The notes under the pieces are model-generated. The model saw only the letters and a list, made by a program, of their open reading frames with translations, made no database searches and had not been told where the DNA came from. A stretch of DNA of 64,000 nt from Nocardioides sp. LHD-245 (GTDB lineage: Bacteria > Actinomycetota > Actinomycetes > Propionibacteriales > Nocardioidaceae): the NCBI RefSeq assembly GCF_030929495.1, contig NZ_JAVFWN010000005.1:275837-339836 (forward strand), read 5' to 3'. The translations under genes and the position numbers were made by a program. How positions within the stretch are numbered: position 1 is the stretch's first letter; each line of letters starts with the position of its first letter. Positions 31,335 through 40,022 of the stretch are shown here, piece after piece.

Positions 31335-33335
31335 TCAGATCTCGCGGGCAGCCAGCTCGGCTTCCCAGATGGCGTTGAACACTCGTCGCGGGGACACGCA
31401 GTCCCCGATCGCGCGCACCTCCGCACCGGCCTCCTTCAGGCCGTGGAACAGGGCGTCCTCGGCCCTGCTTCCGGTCACCAGCACGACGGAATCGACCGGC
31501 TCGCGGACCTCGATCTCACCGGTGTGGACGTCGCGCAGGCCGACCCGGTCCTCGTCGATGGAGTCGACCTCGCGGTTGGGAGTGAAGACCACGCCCGCCG
31601 TCCGGAGCCGCTGGTGCACCCAGCCCACGTCGCGGGTCGCCGAGAGCTCGGGTGCGATCGAGCTGAGCGTGGTGACCAGCTCGACCTGGTGCCGGTTGGC
31701 CTGCAGGTGCTCGGCGACCACGACAGCCTGACGGCCGCCGATGTCATCGAAGACCATCACGTTCGGGCCCAGCTCGGCGTGGTTCTGCAGCGCCTCCTGC
31801 GCGGTGACCACGTTGAACTGGTCGACGCCCGGAAGGCCCTCGGGGTTCGCCCACCGCGCCGGGTGGTTCACGCTCCAGCCGGTCCGCAGCGGAGTGGACC
31901 CGGTCGCGACGACGACGGAGTCGAAGCCGCCCTTCGTCAGGGACTCGACCGTGGCCTCGACACCCAGTTCGACCTTGACGTTGGTGGTGCCGAGCTGGCT
32001 GATGAGCCAGCCGGCGATGCTGCCCCACTCGCTGTAGCTCTCCGAGCGGGCGATCCAGTTGACCTGGCCACCCAGCTCGGTGCCCTTCTCGAACAACGTC
32101 ACCTCGTGGCCCCGCTGGGCCAACGTCAGCGCGGCGCGCATGCCGCCCGGGCCACCACCGACGACGGCAACGGACTTCGGCCGGTCGGTGATCGCCAGGG
32201 TGCCGGTGCCCAGCTCCGCCTCCCGGCCGACGGCCGGGTTGTGGATGCAGGCCAGTGGAGCACTCACGATCGAGGCCATGCAGTGGTTGGCGCCCACACA
32301 CGGGCGGATGTCGGTCTCGCGCTGCTCACGGGCCTTGTTGGGCCACTCGGGGTCGGCGATCAGCGTCCGGGCCATGCCGACCATGTCGCTGGCACCGCTG
32401 GCGATGGCGTACTCCGCCTTCTCCGGCGACGTCATCCGGCCGGCCACCACGACGGGCAGCTCGGGGACCATCTGCTTGATCTGTCGCGTGGCCTCGATCT
32501 GGTAGCCCTGCTCGCGCGGAGTCGTGGGGTAGATCAGCATCCGGTTCTGGTAGGTGCCCTGGGTGACCGAGATGTAGTCGATCAGACCGGTGTCGGCGAT
32601 CGAGCGCGCGATCTTCGCCCAGTGCTCGGTCCGCAGGCCGCCCTCGACCTCACCGTCGTCGCCATTGATCCGCACGCCGACGATCAGGTCGGCCCCGACC
32701 TCGCGACGAGTCCGCTCGATGATGTCGAGCACGATCCGCAGTCGGTTCTCGTCCGAGCCGCCATACCGATCGGTCCGGTGGTTCGTCGCCGGCGAGAGGA
32801 ACTGCCCGAGCAGGTAGCCGTGGGCCAGGCCGTGCACCTCGACCCCGTCGAGGCCGCCCTCGGCGGCGTAGCGGGCTGCCAGGGTGTAGCCCTCGAGGAT
32901 CTCGTTGATGTTCTCCTCGTCCATCGCGTGCGGCATCTCGCGGTAGACGGTGTCCGGGATGGCCGAGGGAGCCCATACGGGCAGCCGATTCACGACGCCG
33001 TTGGTCTCGCGGCCGCGGTGCCACGGCTGCGCGAGCAGCAGGGCGCCGTGCTCATGGACTGCGGCGCTGAGCAACTTGTAGTTGGGGATCACCGCCGGGT
33101 CGAAGGCATGGATCTTGCCCGCGTACGGCTGGGTGGTCGGGTGGGTCGCCATCGCCTCCATCGTGATGACGCCGACGCCCCCCTTGGCGCGCTCGGCGTA
33201 GTACGCGACGTGCCGGTCGGTGAAATTGTGGTCCTTCACGAGCTGGGTGCTGTGGGCGGTCATCCACAAGCGGTTCTTGGCGACCTTCGGCCCGATCTGG
33301 ATCGGCTCGAACAGATGGGCGTAGGGGTGGGCCAT
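31335..33335 (-). CDS. NADH:flavin oxidoreductase, 2,4-dienoyl-CoA reductase type
   Basis: Predicted 666-aa modular enzyme. It has an Old Yellow Enzyme TIM barrel (1-340; FMN), a short Fe-S segment, and an FAD/NAD(P)-binding module (about 380-660, with VAVVGGGPGGMRAALTLAQRG). Substrate-side residues include EVHGLAHGYLLGQFLSPATNHRTD. The Fe-S segment reads RPCVGANHCMAS..LACIHNP. One of the four Cys ligands usual in this family is Ala here, unlike the second family member at 40023-42083. It would reduce an activated C=C bond or act as a dehydrogenase/demethylase. It starts 13 bp after the importer ATPase gene. Confidence 0.93.
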   Translation of the reverse strand: MAHPYAHLFEPIQIGPKVAKNRLWMTAHSTQLVKDHNFTDRHVAYYAERAKGGVGVITMEAMATHPTTQPYAGKIHAFDPAVIPNYKLLSAAVHEHGALLLAQPWHRGRETNGVVNRLPVWAPSAIPDTVYREMPHAMDEENINEILEGYTLAARYAAEGGLDGVEVHGLAHGYLLGQFLSPATNHRTDRYGGSDENRLRIVLDIIERTRREVGADLIVGVRINGDDGEVEGGLRTEHWAKIARSIADTGLIDYISVTQGTYQNRMLIYPTTPREQGYQIEATRQIKQMVPELPVVVAGRMTSPEKAEYAIASGASDMVGMARTLIADPEWPNKAREQRETDIRPCVGANHCMASIVSAPLACIHNPAVGREAELGTGTLAITDRPKSVAVVGGGPGGMRAALTLAQRGHEVTLFEKGTELGGQVNWIARSESYSEWGSIAGWLISQLGTTNVKVELGVEATVESLTKGGFDSVVVATGSTPLRTGWSVNHPARWANPEGLPGVDQFNVVTAQEALQNHAELGPNVMVFDDIGGRQAVVVAEHLQANRHQVELVTTLSSIAPELSATRDVGWVHQRLRTAGVVFTPNREVDSIDEDRVGLRDVHTGEIEVREPVDSVVLVTGSRAEDALFHGLKEAGAEVRAIGDCVSPRRVFNAIWEAELAAREI

Positions 33336-33348
33336 CAGGTGGTGCTCC

Positions 33349-34353
33349 TCAACTGGCAGTGACGATGGGCAACGGCGCGGTGGCCGGGAGTTGGTTGGTG
33401 CCCTCGGGGACGCGGACGCAGGCCGCGCCGTGCCCGGGGGAGATCTCGTGCAGCGGGGGTAGGGCGCCCCGGCAGTCGTCGCGCTGCAGCGGGCACCGCG
33501 GAGCCAGCGGACAACCCGACGGGATGTCGACCGGGCTCGGCGTCTCGCCCTCCAGGACGTGTCGGGTACGGCGCTCGCCCGGGTCGACCGACAAGGCGGC
33601 GGAAAGGAGCGCCTGGGAGTACGGGTGCTGGGGGTTGCCGAGGACCTCGGCGGCCGGGCCCCGCTCGATCACCGTGCCGAGATACATCACGGCCACTTCG
33701 TCGGACATCGCGGCCACGGTCGTGAGGTCGTGGGAGATGAAGAGGAACGTGATCTGATGCTCACGCTGCAGTCGCTTGAGCAGCCGGAGCACGCCGGCGC
33801 GGACGCTGAGGTCGAGCGAGGACGTGGGCTCGTCGAGGACCAGGAACTCCGGCTCGGTCGCCAGTGCGCGAGCGATGCCGATGCGCTGCAGCTGGCCGCC
33901 GCTGAGCTCGTGAGGGTAGCGGTCGAGGTGGAACTCCTCGAGGCGGACCATTCGCATCAGCTCTCCCGCCCGGCGCCGTCGGCCGGACGCGCCGAGGTCG
34001 GTGTGGAGCATCAGCGGCTCCTCGACGAGCGACCGGATGCGCATCCGCGGATTGAGCGACTCGTAGGGGTCCTGGAAGACCATCGCGGCCCGCGCCCGGT
34101 GACGGCGCAGCGCTTCGGGCCTCATCGCGAGGATGTCCTCCCCACCGTGGCGGATCGCGCCGGCGGTGGGCTCCAACAGACGCAGCAGGCAGCGACCGAC
34201 GGTGCTCTTGCCCGAGCCGCTCTCCCCGACCAGGCCGAGCGTCCTCCCACGGGGGATGACGATGTCGACGCCGTTGACCGCCTTGACGAGGGAGCGCGAT
34301 CCCCGTACGGAGAAGGACTTGACGACGCCCCGCGCCTCGATGTGCTCGCTCAT
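33349..34353 (-). CDS. Oligopeptide-type ABC transporter ATP-binding protein (DppF/OppF-like)
   Basis: Predicted 334-aa ATPase. Walker A is GLVGESGSGKSTVGR, the Q-loop MVFQDPYESLNPRM, the signature LSGGQLQRIGIARAL, Walker B FLVLDEPTSSLD and the H-loop ISHD. The C-terminal oligopeptide extension has a Cys-rich segment (CPLAPRCPLQRDDC) that may hold an Fe-S cluster, as in DppD/OppF. It couples ATP hydrolysis to import together with the four other transporter genes. It overlaps the preceding ATPase gene by 4 bp. Confidence 0.95.
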   Translation of the reverse strand: MSEHIEARGVVKSFSVRGSRSLVKAVNGVDIVIPRGRTLGLVGESGSGKSTVGRCLLRLLEPTAGAIRHGGEDILAMRPEALRRHRARAAMVFQDPYESLNPRMRIRSLVEEPLMLHTDLGASGRRRRAGELMRMVRLEEFHLDRYPHELSGGQLQRIGIARALATEPEFLVLDEPTSSLDLSVRAGVLRLLKRLQREHQITFLFISHDLTTVAAMSDEVAVMYLGTVIERGPAAEVLGNPQHPYSQALLSAALSVDPGERRTRHVLEGETPSPVDIPSGCPLAPRCPLQRDDCRGALPPLHEISPGHGAACVRVPEGTNQLPATAPLPIVTAS

Positions 34354-35369
34354 GAACCCACTCCTCCGCCGACCTCCGCGCGGTCGAGGTCGTTACGTTG
34401 CTGCTTGCGAAGCTCCTCGGGGAAGTGGCACAGGGCGCGGTGCCCGCCACCCACGTCCACCAGCGGCACCGGCGTCGCGCACGCGTCCACGGCGAACGGG
34501 CAGCGCGGCCGGAAGTGGCAGCCGGCGGGGAGGTCGACCAGGTTCGGCGGCTCGGAGCGGTCGGCCTCGTCGGAGACCTCCTCGTCGAGCGTCTCGCGGC
34601 TGGCGGCCACCAGTGACCGGGTGTAGGGGTGGCGCGGATTGCCGAAGATCTGGGCCACCGTGCCCTCCTCCACGATCCGCCCGGCGAACATCACCGCGAC
34701 CCGGTCGCAGTAGTTCGCCACGACGCCGAGGTCGTGCGTGATCAGGAGGACGGCCGAGCCGGTGGCGTCGACCCGGGCACGCAGCAGGTCGAGGATCTGC
34801 GCCTGCACCGTCAGGTCGAGGCCGGTGGTGGGCTCGTCGGCGATGATCAGCTTGGGCTCGTTGATCATGGCGAGCGCGATCAGCACGCGCTGTGCCATGC
34901 CGCCGCTGAGTTGGTGGGCGAAGGCCTTGGCCCGGCGCGCGGGGTCGGAGATCCCGACGTCGCGAAGAGCCTGGATCGCGTTCTGCTTGGCCGTCGCCCT
35001 GCCGGTCCCGCGGTGCCGGCGGTTGGTCATGGCGATCTGGCGGCCCACCGAGCGCAGCGGGTCGAGGGCACCGCGCGGGTTCTGCACGATGACGGCGAGG
35101 TCCTTGCCGCGGATGCGTCGGCGCCGGCGCTCGGGCATGGTCAGCAGGTCCACGCCCTCGAACGACGCAGTGCCGTCGACGACGCGGGCGCGCGGACCGA
35201 GGAGTCCCAGCACCGACCAGGCGGTCAGCGACTTGCCCGCGCCCGTCTCGCCGATGAGTCCGACGATCTCGTGCTCTCCGACCTCGATGCTCACGCCGTT
35301 GAGGGCGTGAGCCGTCCCGTTCGGGGTGTCGATGTGGACCCGGAGATCCTTGATGGAGAGAAGGGCCAC
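34350..35369 (-). CDS. Oligopeptide-type ABC transporter ATP-binding protein (DppD/OppD-like)
   Basis: Predicted 339-aa ATPase. Walker A is GLIGETGAGKSLTAW, the Q-loop VIVQNPRGALDPL, the signature LSGGMAQRVLIALAM, Walker B LIIADEPTTGLD, and the H-loop ITHDLG. The C-terminal extension has the Cys-rich CHFRPRCPFAVDAC. The GTG start at 35369 follows GAGGAAGG. Longer in-frame readings extend antisense-like into the permease gene and were rejected. It pairs with the 33349-34353 ATPase as a heterodimer, the usual arrangement for Dpp/Opp systems. Confidence 0.94.
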   Translation of the reverse strand: MALLSIKDLRVHIDTPNGTAHALNGVSIEVGEHEIVGLIGETGAGKSLTAWSVLGLLGPRARVVDGTASFEGVDLLTMPERRRRRIRGKDLAVIVQNPRGALDPLRSVGRQIAMTNRRHRGTGRATAKQNAIQALRDVGISDPARRAKAFAHQLSGGMAQRVLIALAMINEPKLIIADEPTTGLDLTVQAQILDLLRARVDATGSAVLLITHDLGVVANYCDRVAVMFAGRIVEEGTVAQIFGNPRHPYTRSLVAASRETLDEEVSDEADRSEPPNLVDLPAGCHFRPRCPFAVDACATPVPLVDVGGGHRALCHFPEELRKQQRNDLDRAEVGGGVGS

Positions 35370-35374
35370 GACTC

Positions 35375-36316
35375 TCAGTCCTTCCTCGGGTCGAGGTGAT
35401 CCTGGATGGCATCCGCCAGGAGGTTGAAGCCGAGCACGAGCAGCATCAGGGCGAGGCCGGGGAAGACCGAGGGCCACCACTGCCCGGAGGTGACGTACGC
35501 CGAGCCGTGGCGGATCATCGCGCCCCACTCGGGCGTCGGCACCTGGATGCCGACGCCGACGAAGGCCAGCGAGGACACGATCATCACTGACCAGGCCAGC
35601 CGGACGGCCGTCTGGATGATCAGCGGCGGCAGCGTGTTGGGCATGATGTGACGCCACATGATGCGCCAGGGCTTGTTGCCGGTCGCTCGAGCCGCCTCGA
35701 CATACATCGCGTCGCGCAGGCTGAGCACCTGGCCGCGCGTCATCCGGATGAACACCGGGATGTCGAGCAGCGCGATCACGAAGATGACCGCTGCGATCGA
35801 CTCCTGGGACGCGGCGACGACGGCCAGGGCGAGGATCAGTGCGGGGAACGCCTGGAGGACGTCCATCACCCGCAGCAGCACCATCTCGAACCAGCCGCCG
35901 CGGTAGCCGGCGACCAGGCCGAGCGCGACGCCCACGACGATCGAGATCGCCACGGCCGTCACTGAGATGACCAGGTCGATCTGGATCGCGTGGATGGTGC
36001 GTGCGAAGACGTCCATGCCGTTGCCGTCGGTGCCGAACCAGTGCTCCGCACTGGGCGGGTGGAGAAGGTCGCTGCCGAAGACCTGGAGCGGGTCGGTGCG
36101 CACGAGTACGTCGGCGAGCGCGCCCACCACGACGAACGCGAGCACGATCGTGGTGCCGGTGAAGGCCGCCATGCTGGACGTCATGAACCGCCACAGTCCG
36201 CGCGCTGCCGCCTTCGGGCGGCCGGGCCGGTCGTGGTCGACGTGCGCGGGAGGTGTCCCGGCGTCCGGCATCGGGCGGGCCGAGGCTGCGGCCTTGTCGT
36301 TCGGCGGAGTGCTCAT
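35375..36316 (-). CDS. ABC transporter permease (DppC/OppC-like)
   Basis: Predicted 313-aa inner-membrane permease. A soluble N-terminus of about 45 residues is followed by about six helices. The HWFGTDGNGMDVFAR motif of DppC permeases precedes the ABC-interacting EAA loop (YVEAARATGNKPWRIMWRHIMPN). The ATG overlaps the DppB-like gene stop (ATGA). Confidence 0.94.
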   Translation of the reverse strand: MSTPPNDKAAASARPMPDAGTPPAHVDHDRPGRPKAAARGLWRFMTSSMAAFTGTTIVLAFVVVGALADVLVRTDPLQVFGSDLLHPPSAEHWFGTDGNGMDVFARTIHAIQIDLVISVTAVAISIVVGVALGLVAGYRGGWFEMVLLRVMDVLQAFPALILALAVVAASQESIAAVIFVIALLDIPVFIRMTRGQVLSLRDAMYVEAARATGNKPWRIMWRHIMPNTLPPLIIQTAVRLAWSVMIVSSLAFVGVGIQVPTPEWGAMIRHGSAYVTSGQWWPSVFPGLALMLLVLGFNLLADAIQDHLDPRKD

Positions 36317-37344
36317 TGCAGCTTCACCCTCGGGTCGATCGCGGCGACCAGCAGGTCCGCGATCAGGTAGATGGCAGCGGTCAGGAGGCCCATGACCAGG
36401 ATGAAGCCCTGCACGACGGCGAAGTCGGCGTTGGTGATGGCCTCGAGCCCGAGCTGTCCGAGACCACCCCAGGAGAAGATGAGCTCCGAGATCGCGGCTC
36501 CGCCCAGGGCCAGGCTGAAGGTGATCCCGAAGAACCCGATCAGATCGGGCAGCGCGTTGCGGAACGCGAGCCAGACGACACCCCGCTCGGACATGCCGCA
36601 GGCTCGGGCGTAGCGCACGGCCGGGCTGCCGAGCGTCTCGACCATGGCGGCCCGTGCCTGCTTGGCGATGGTCGCTCCGGTGATCAAGGTGATGGTCAGC
36701 GCGGGCAGCGCGATGTGCGCCAGCGCCGACATGGCCGTGGCGTAGTAGCCGCTGACGAGGCTGTCGAAGACCAGCATGCCGGTGATGTGCGGCGGCAGCT
36801 CGAGCCCGCGTTCGACCCGGCCCAGCGGGGCAGGCGCCCAGCCGAGTACGGTGAAGAAGAAGGCGATCATCAGCAGAGCGCCCCAGAAGATGGGGATCGA
36901 CACGCCGGCCAGGGTGACGATGCGCAGCACCTGGTCGACCAGGCCGCGTTGACGCACGGCCGAGGCGATACCGATGATGACACCGAAGATGATGGCCCCC
37001 ACGATTCCGAAGCCGATCAGCTCCAGAGTGATGGGCAGCTTCTCCCACAGCTCCTCGGTGACGGGCCGGTTCGACATCCACGACGTGCCCAAGTCGCCCT
37101 GCGCCGCGTTGGTCAGCCACGTCCAGTACTGCTCCGGGAGGGAGCGGTCCAGTCCCATCTCGGCCTCGATGTCCTCGATCTGCTCCAACGTCGCCGTCGG
37201 TCCCGCCACCATGACCGCCGGGCTCGAGTCGCCGAGCCGGACGAGCAGGAAGGTCAGGATCGAGACGCCGAACAGCAGCGGGATCAGCAACAGGATCCGA
37301 TAGAGCAGGTAGCGGCCAAGTCCCTTGCCCACGTCCTCTGCCAC
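36313..37344 (-). CDS. ABC transporter permease (DppB/OppB-like)
   Basis: Predicted 343-aa permease. The N-terminal RYLLYRILLLIPLLFGVSIL and GLDRSLPEQYWTWL..GDLGTS pattern is typical of DppB. The EAA loop is YARACGMSERGVVWLAFRNALPD. About six helices. It is preceded by a stem-loop that may lower expression relative to the binding protein. It forms the membrane channel with the DppC-like protein. Confidence 0.94.
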   Translation of the reverse strand: MAEDVGKGLGRYLLYRILLLIPLLFGVSILTFLLVRLGDSSPAVMVAGPTATLEQIEDIEAEMGLDRSLPEQYWTWLTNAAQGDLGTSWMSNRPVTEELWEKLPITLELIGFGIVGAIIFGVIIGIASAVRQRGLVDQVLRIVTLAGVSIPIFWGALLMIAFFFTVLGWAPAPLGRVERGLELPPHITGMLVFDSLVSGYYATAMSALAHIALPALTITLITGATIAKQARAAMVETLGSPAVRYARACGMSERGVVWLAFRNALPDLIGFFGITFSLALGGAAISELIFSWGGLGQLGLEAITNADFAVVQGFILVMGLLTAAIYLIADLLVAAIDPRVKLQ

Positions 37345-37386
37345 CTTTCAGGAGCTTTCGAGAAGTTGTCGTGCATCCGGTGGGGT

Positions 37387-37417
37387 GCCGCGGACCGACG
37401 TGTCGTCGGTCCGCGGC
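37387..37417 (-). terminator. Intra-operon stem-loop after the binding protein gene
   Basis: A 13-bp perfect stem GCCGCGGACCGAC / GTCGGTCCGCGGC with a 5-nt loop, in the 104-bp gap between the substrate-binding protein and permease genes. It probably acts as a partial terminator or an RNA-stabilising hairpin, making the binding protein more abundant than the permeases, as is common for ABC importers. Confidence 0.7.
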
Positions 37418-37448
37418 CCCTCCACCAGGGTCCGCCGCAGCGGCGTGG

Positions 37449-39053
37449 TCAGCGGCTGAGGTCGGCCCAGCGCTCGTGGTTGTCCGGGTGCCAGACCCAG
37501 CCCTCGATGTCCTCGCCCATGGCCTCGTGGCCACCGATCTCGGCCGAGTAGATCCACGAGGCGTCCTCGAGGTGGATCCTCTGGGCCTGCTTGATCAGGT
37601 CGCAGCGCTGCTCCTCGTCGGTGATGACGTTGGCCTGCTGGATCAGCTTGGTCAGCTCGGGATTGTCGTAGGCGTTACGGTCGGCCGAGCCATCAGGCGT
37701 CGAGGTCAGCAGCATGCTGTAGCCCGGGTCCAGGACGATCGACTGCTCGTAGAAGGTGAAGAACGGCAGATCGCGCTCGGTGATCGCGGCGCGCGCCGTC
37801 ATGTCGGCGTCGGGGATGCGCTTGAGGTCGACCCGGATGCCGGCCTTCGCGAGCCCGTCCTTGAGCTGGATCCCGAGCGGCTCCTCCCACCAGTTGAGGC
37901 CGGAGTACTCGAGCGTGATGTCGATGCCATCAGGGTGCCCGGCCTCCGCGAGCAGCGCCTTCGCCTTGTCGACGTCGGTCTCGTAGGCCCACAGGCTGTC
38001 GTCGTAGCAGGGGACCGTGGAGACCAGCGGGCCACGGCTCTGCTGGGCACGCCCGGCGAAGACGTTGTTCAGGATCTGCTCGTGCGGTGTGGCGAGGTTG
38101 ATCGCCTGGCGCACCCGCTTGTCCTTGAACGGCTCGTAGTTGGGGTTCATCAGGGCGCGCGCCTGGAAGTTCCCCGCCACCGACTGCACCTTGACGCCGT
38201 CGCTCTCCTCCAGCTCGTTGAGCTGCTGGAAGGTGAGCTCCTCGATCCAATCCACGGAGCCGGCCTGCAGCAGCTGCACGCGCGTCGAGGCGTCCGGGAC
38301 GGAGCGGTAGACGACGGTCGTGAAGTGCGGCTCGTCGCCGTAGTAGTTCGGGTTGGCCTTGAAGACGGCCTCGCTGCCCGACTTGACCTCGTCCACGTAG
38401 TACGGGCCGAAGCCCGCGCTGTTGGTCTTGATCCACTCGAGGGCCCACGGGTCCTCGTTCGTGGCGTTCTCCTTCATCTTCGTCGAGTCGTAGATCGACG
38501 GGGTGTAGAGGGTGAGTGCGCGCAGCAGGATCGGGCTCGGATCGGTGAGGTTGAACTTCACCTCGTACTTGCTGACGACCTCGAGGCTCTCGACGTTGGA
38601 GACCTCACCGATGAAGGCGCCGGTGCGGCCCTGGTCCTTGGACTTGTCCCAGCTCCACTTGACGTCCTCCGCGGTGAGCTCGTTGCCCCAGTTGCTCTCG
38701 ACGCCCTCGCGCAGCTTGAAGACGACGCTCAGCTCGTCCTCGGCGAACTCCCAGGACTCCGCCAGGCGCGGCTCGATGACCGTGGCGTCGACCTCGCGGG
38801 CGCCGTCGCCGGCGTCCTTGACCCCGTAGCCCACGAGCGGCTCGTACATCTGCGTGACCGTGTGCTGCGTCCCGGGGGTGATCACGTCGCCGTCGAACCC
38901 GCCCGGCACGTTCACCGCGGCCACGATCAGGGTGTCGTCACCGCCGTTGGACTCGTTGTCGCCCGGGTTCGATGCGGAGCATCCGGCAACGACGAGCGCC
39001 AGCGACAGCCCGGCCGCCACACGACCGACGCGACTCCTCAGTCCACGTCTCAA
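37449..39053 (-). CDS. ABC transporter substrate-binding lipoprotein (family 5)
   Basis: Predicted 534-aa extracellular solute-binding protein of the peptide/nickel/opine class. A signal peptide with lipobox LVVAGCS gives a lipid-anchored Cys near residue 25. The SBP_bac_5 domain includes YEPLVGYGV, LAESWEFAEDELSVVFKLREGV, LTAEDVKWSWD and FKDKRVRQAINLAT. It captures the substrate for the DppBCDF-like importer. The TTG start at 39053 has a GAGGAGAAG site; no ATG is better placed. It lies 31 bp downstream of the operator-like element. Confidence 0.93.
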   Translation of the reverse strand: MRRGLRSRVGRVAAGLSLALVVAGCSASNPGDNESNGGDDTLIVAAVNVPGGFDGDVITPGTQHTVTQMYEPLVGYGVKDAGDGAREVDATVIEPRLAESWEFAEDELSVVFKLREGVESNWGNELTAEDVKWSWDKSKDQGRTGAFIGEVSNVESLEVVSKYEVKFNLTDPSPILLRALTLYTPSIYDSTKMKENATNEDPWALEWIKTNSAGFGPYYVDEVKSGSEAVFKANPNYYGDEPHFTTVVYRSVPDASTRVQLLQAGSVDWIEELTFQQLNELEESDGVKVQSVAGNFQARALMNPNYEPFKDKRVRQAINLATPHEQILNNVFAGRAQQSRGPLVSTVPCYDDSLWAYETDVDKAKALLAEAGHPDGIDITLEYSGLNWWEEPLGIQLKDGLAKAGIRVDLKRIPDADMTARAAITERDLPFFTFYEQSIVLDPGYSMLLTSTPDGSADRNAYDNPELTKLIQQANVITDEEQRCDLIKQAQRIHLEDASWIYSAEIGGHEAMGEDIEGWVWHPDNHERWADLSR

Positions 39054-39083
39054 TGTCTTCTCCTCTGTGTAGCCCGAGAGTTT

Positions 39084-39108
39084 GTTCCGCCGAACGAAAC
39101 AGCGTTCC
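39084..39108. promoter_or_regulatory. Operator-like element, copy 2
   Basis: 25-bp element beginning GTTCCGCCGAACGAAAC and ending CAGCGTTCC, immediately upstream of the binding-protein gene. It matches the copy at 28466-28490 at 20 of 25 positions. The remaining gap (39109-39232) separates it from the end of the SDR gene and shows no ORF. Confidence 0.65.
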
Positions 39109-39232
39109 TCTTACGGGTTCACACTGAACCCCGTTTTCCTGGCCGCCGTCAAGACCCTCGGCGCGAGTTCTTACACAGACGTAACGGGACGGCCCCGAAC
39201 CACGGGCCGATCCCGCCGATCGGCAGCTCCCC

Positions 39233-39994
39233 TCAACGGGTCGTGACACCGCCGTCGACGAACAGCGTCTGACCGGTCACCATCCCGGCGGCGGGCGAGG
39301 CCAGGAACGCGATCGCCTGGGCGACGTCGTCGACGCTGGCCATGCGTCCGAGCGGGATCGAGGCGAGCTTCTCGGCCATGTAGACAGGGTCCTCGCGGAC
39401 GGCCGCGGTCATGGCGGTGGCCACGATCGTCGGGGCCACCGTGTTGAGCCGGATCCCGTCGGCCGCCCACTCCGAGGCGAGCACCCGGGTGAGGTGCACC
39501 AGGCCGGCCTTCGAGGTCGAATAGGCCGCGTTCTGAGGTACGGCGACCGCAGCCGCCGTGGAGGTGAGGCTGACGACGGCCGCGGCGGGTGAGGCCCGCA
39601 AGGCGTCGTACGCCGCCTGGATCATCCGGAACGTCCCGGAGAGGTTGACCTCCAGCACGCGGGCCCATTCCTCGCGCGAGGTCACCGCAGGTGCGGAGCG
39701 GGCGTTGACCCCCGCGCTGTTGATCAGTACGTCGAGACGACCGTGCCGGGCGAGTACCTCACTCACCACGCGGTCCGGGGCACCGTCCGCGACCAGGTCG
39801 AGCCGGTGCACCGAGCTGGCGGCGTCGAACCCGGCCTCCGCCAGCACGTCGGCATCGCGGTCGGCGAGGGCGACGCGCGCGCCGCGCTCGGCGAGCAGCC
39901 GGGCGGCGCGGTCACCGATGCCGCCACTGGCGCCGGTGACGAGGGCCACCAGCCCATCGAGCCGGATCGGGTCGTCGGGTGAGATGTCGGGCAT
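39233..39994 (-). CDS. Short-chain dehydrogenase/reductase
   Basis: Predicted 253-aa classical SDR. It has the NAD(P) motif TGASGGIGDRAA, VLINSAGVN, catalytic Ser in SLTSTAAA, the Tyr/Lys pair in YSTSKAGLVHL, and the terminal LFVDGGVTTR. Likely an alcohol or hydroxyacid dehydrogenase. The ATG at 39994 follows GAGGAGCCC; the ORF extends upstream without homology. It is probably co-transcribed with the flavin oxidoreductase 28 bp upstream. Confidence 0.93.
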   Translation of the reverse strand: MPDISPDDPIRLDGLVALVTGASGGIGDRAARLLAERGARVALADRDADVLAEAGFDAASSVHRLDLVADGAPDRVVSEVLARHGRLDVLINSAGVNARSAPAVTSREEWARVLEVNLSGTFRMIQAAYDALRASPAAAVVSLTSTAAAVAVPQNAAYSTSKAGLVHLTRVLASEWAADGIRLNTVAPTIVATAMTAAVREDPVYMAEKLASIPLGRMASVDDVAQAIAFLASPAAGMVTGQTLFVDGGVTTR

Positions 39995-40022
39995 CGCGGG
40001 CTCCTCGCGGTCGGTCGGGGCG

